This document shows positions 19,663-20,000 of a stretch of DNA of 20,000 bases, piece by piece; the stretch's first letter is position 1; each line of letters begins with the position of its first letter. The position numbers were made by a program, and so were the translations under genes. Under the pieces are notes generated by a model. It saw only the letters and a list, made by a program, of their open reading frames with translations. It ran no database searches and was not told the DNA's origin. Source of the stretch: Neocallimastix lanati (nom. inval.) (Eukaryota; Neocallimastigomycota; Neocallimastigomycetes; Neocallimastigales; Neocallimastigaceae). Where the stretch lies: assembly GCA_016946835.1 (NCBI GenBank), contig JACVTC010000005.1, forward strand, positions 1,415,001-1,435,000, given 5' to 3'.

Positions 19663-20000
19663 GGCTATATGCTATAAAATGAAAATTATTTCATAATTGA
19701 AGATATCTCCTTTCTTTATCTTCTCTCTTTTCAATGGGTAGTTATGACTTGATATTATAATAAAATAATATATATATCAATTTTTTTTTTTTTTGTATTT
19801 TTTTGTCCTTCTTTTTCATCCTTCTTTTTTAATTTCATTATTATAGTAAGTCGTTTGTTACTCTATTGACTATATATATATATACATATTTTTTTATATA
19901 TAAAAAACATTTTGTTAGAATGAATGAAAAAAAAAAAAAAATTGAAATTGAAAAAAAAAGGATTATTCCATTTATTTTAATATATTTAAATAAGTATACA
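19663..20000. other. Right-edge spacer, pyrimidine-rich in part
   Basis: 19705-19730 and 19795-19835 are T/C-rich with TCTTTATCTTCTC and CCTTCTTTTTCATCC motifs, of the kind seen in fungal promoters or 5' leaders. A gene could start beyond the right edge. No coding sequence is visible. Confidence 0.35.

Overview
The window is extremely AT-rich eukaryotic DNA dominated by homopolymers, AAT and AAAT microsatellites and a TAATAAA heptad satellite. There are no bacterial features. The single intact gene has five AT-rich GT-AG introns and codons mostly ending in A or T. Together with decayed ankyrin-repeat and Mutator-like (MULE) transposase sequences, this fits best with an anaerobic gut fungus (Neocallimastigomycota). 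A dictyostelid is the main alternative. The assignment is inferred from composition and gene style, not from a marker gene.

Layout. 1-1720: a multiply frameshifted ankyrin-repeat pseudogene on the minus strand, whose lesions are shared between repeat units. 2402-2664: the least AT-rich part of the left half, carrying one full and one partial copy of a ~200 bp dispersed repeat; a further copy lies in opposite orientation at 18211-18416. 2871-3600: relics of a small inverted-repeat element, a direct-repeat pair and a heptad satellite. 3841-6060: two decayed copies of a FLYWCH/MULE-type transposase. The better copy is split by a 324 bp element (M1) flanked by a near-perfect 8-9 bp target duplication, and the transposase reading resumes on the far side. 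5584-7633: a cluster of related AT-rich MITE-like elements (M1 to M5) with ~23 bp terminal inverted repeats; the last sits inside ~104 bp inverted arms. 7640-13960: gene-poor AT-rich DNA with microsatellites, one small ORF and one short unidentified coding relic.

13961-16838: the one convincing intact gene, a six-exon short oxysterol-binding-protein-related protein of 426 residues, close to the size of yeast Osh4/Kes1. It carries the family signature in the form EQTCHHPP. 16839-20000: more low-complexity DNA, the second copy of the dispersed repeat, an adjacent inverted repeat with a tRNA-like segment, a long heptad satellite and a 34-copy TAAA array.

No multi-gene system is visible. The region reads as one housekeeping lipid-transfer gene beside a graveyard of mobile elements and a degenerate ankyrin array. 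The points most worth following are the element nested in the transposase relic, the undescribed ~200 bp repeat, and the ankyrin array that seems to have been copied after it was already broken.
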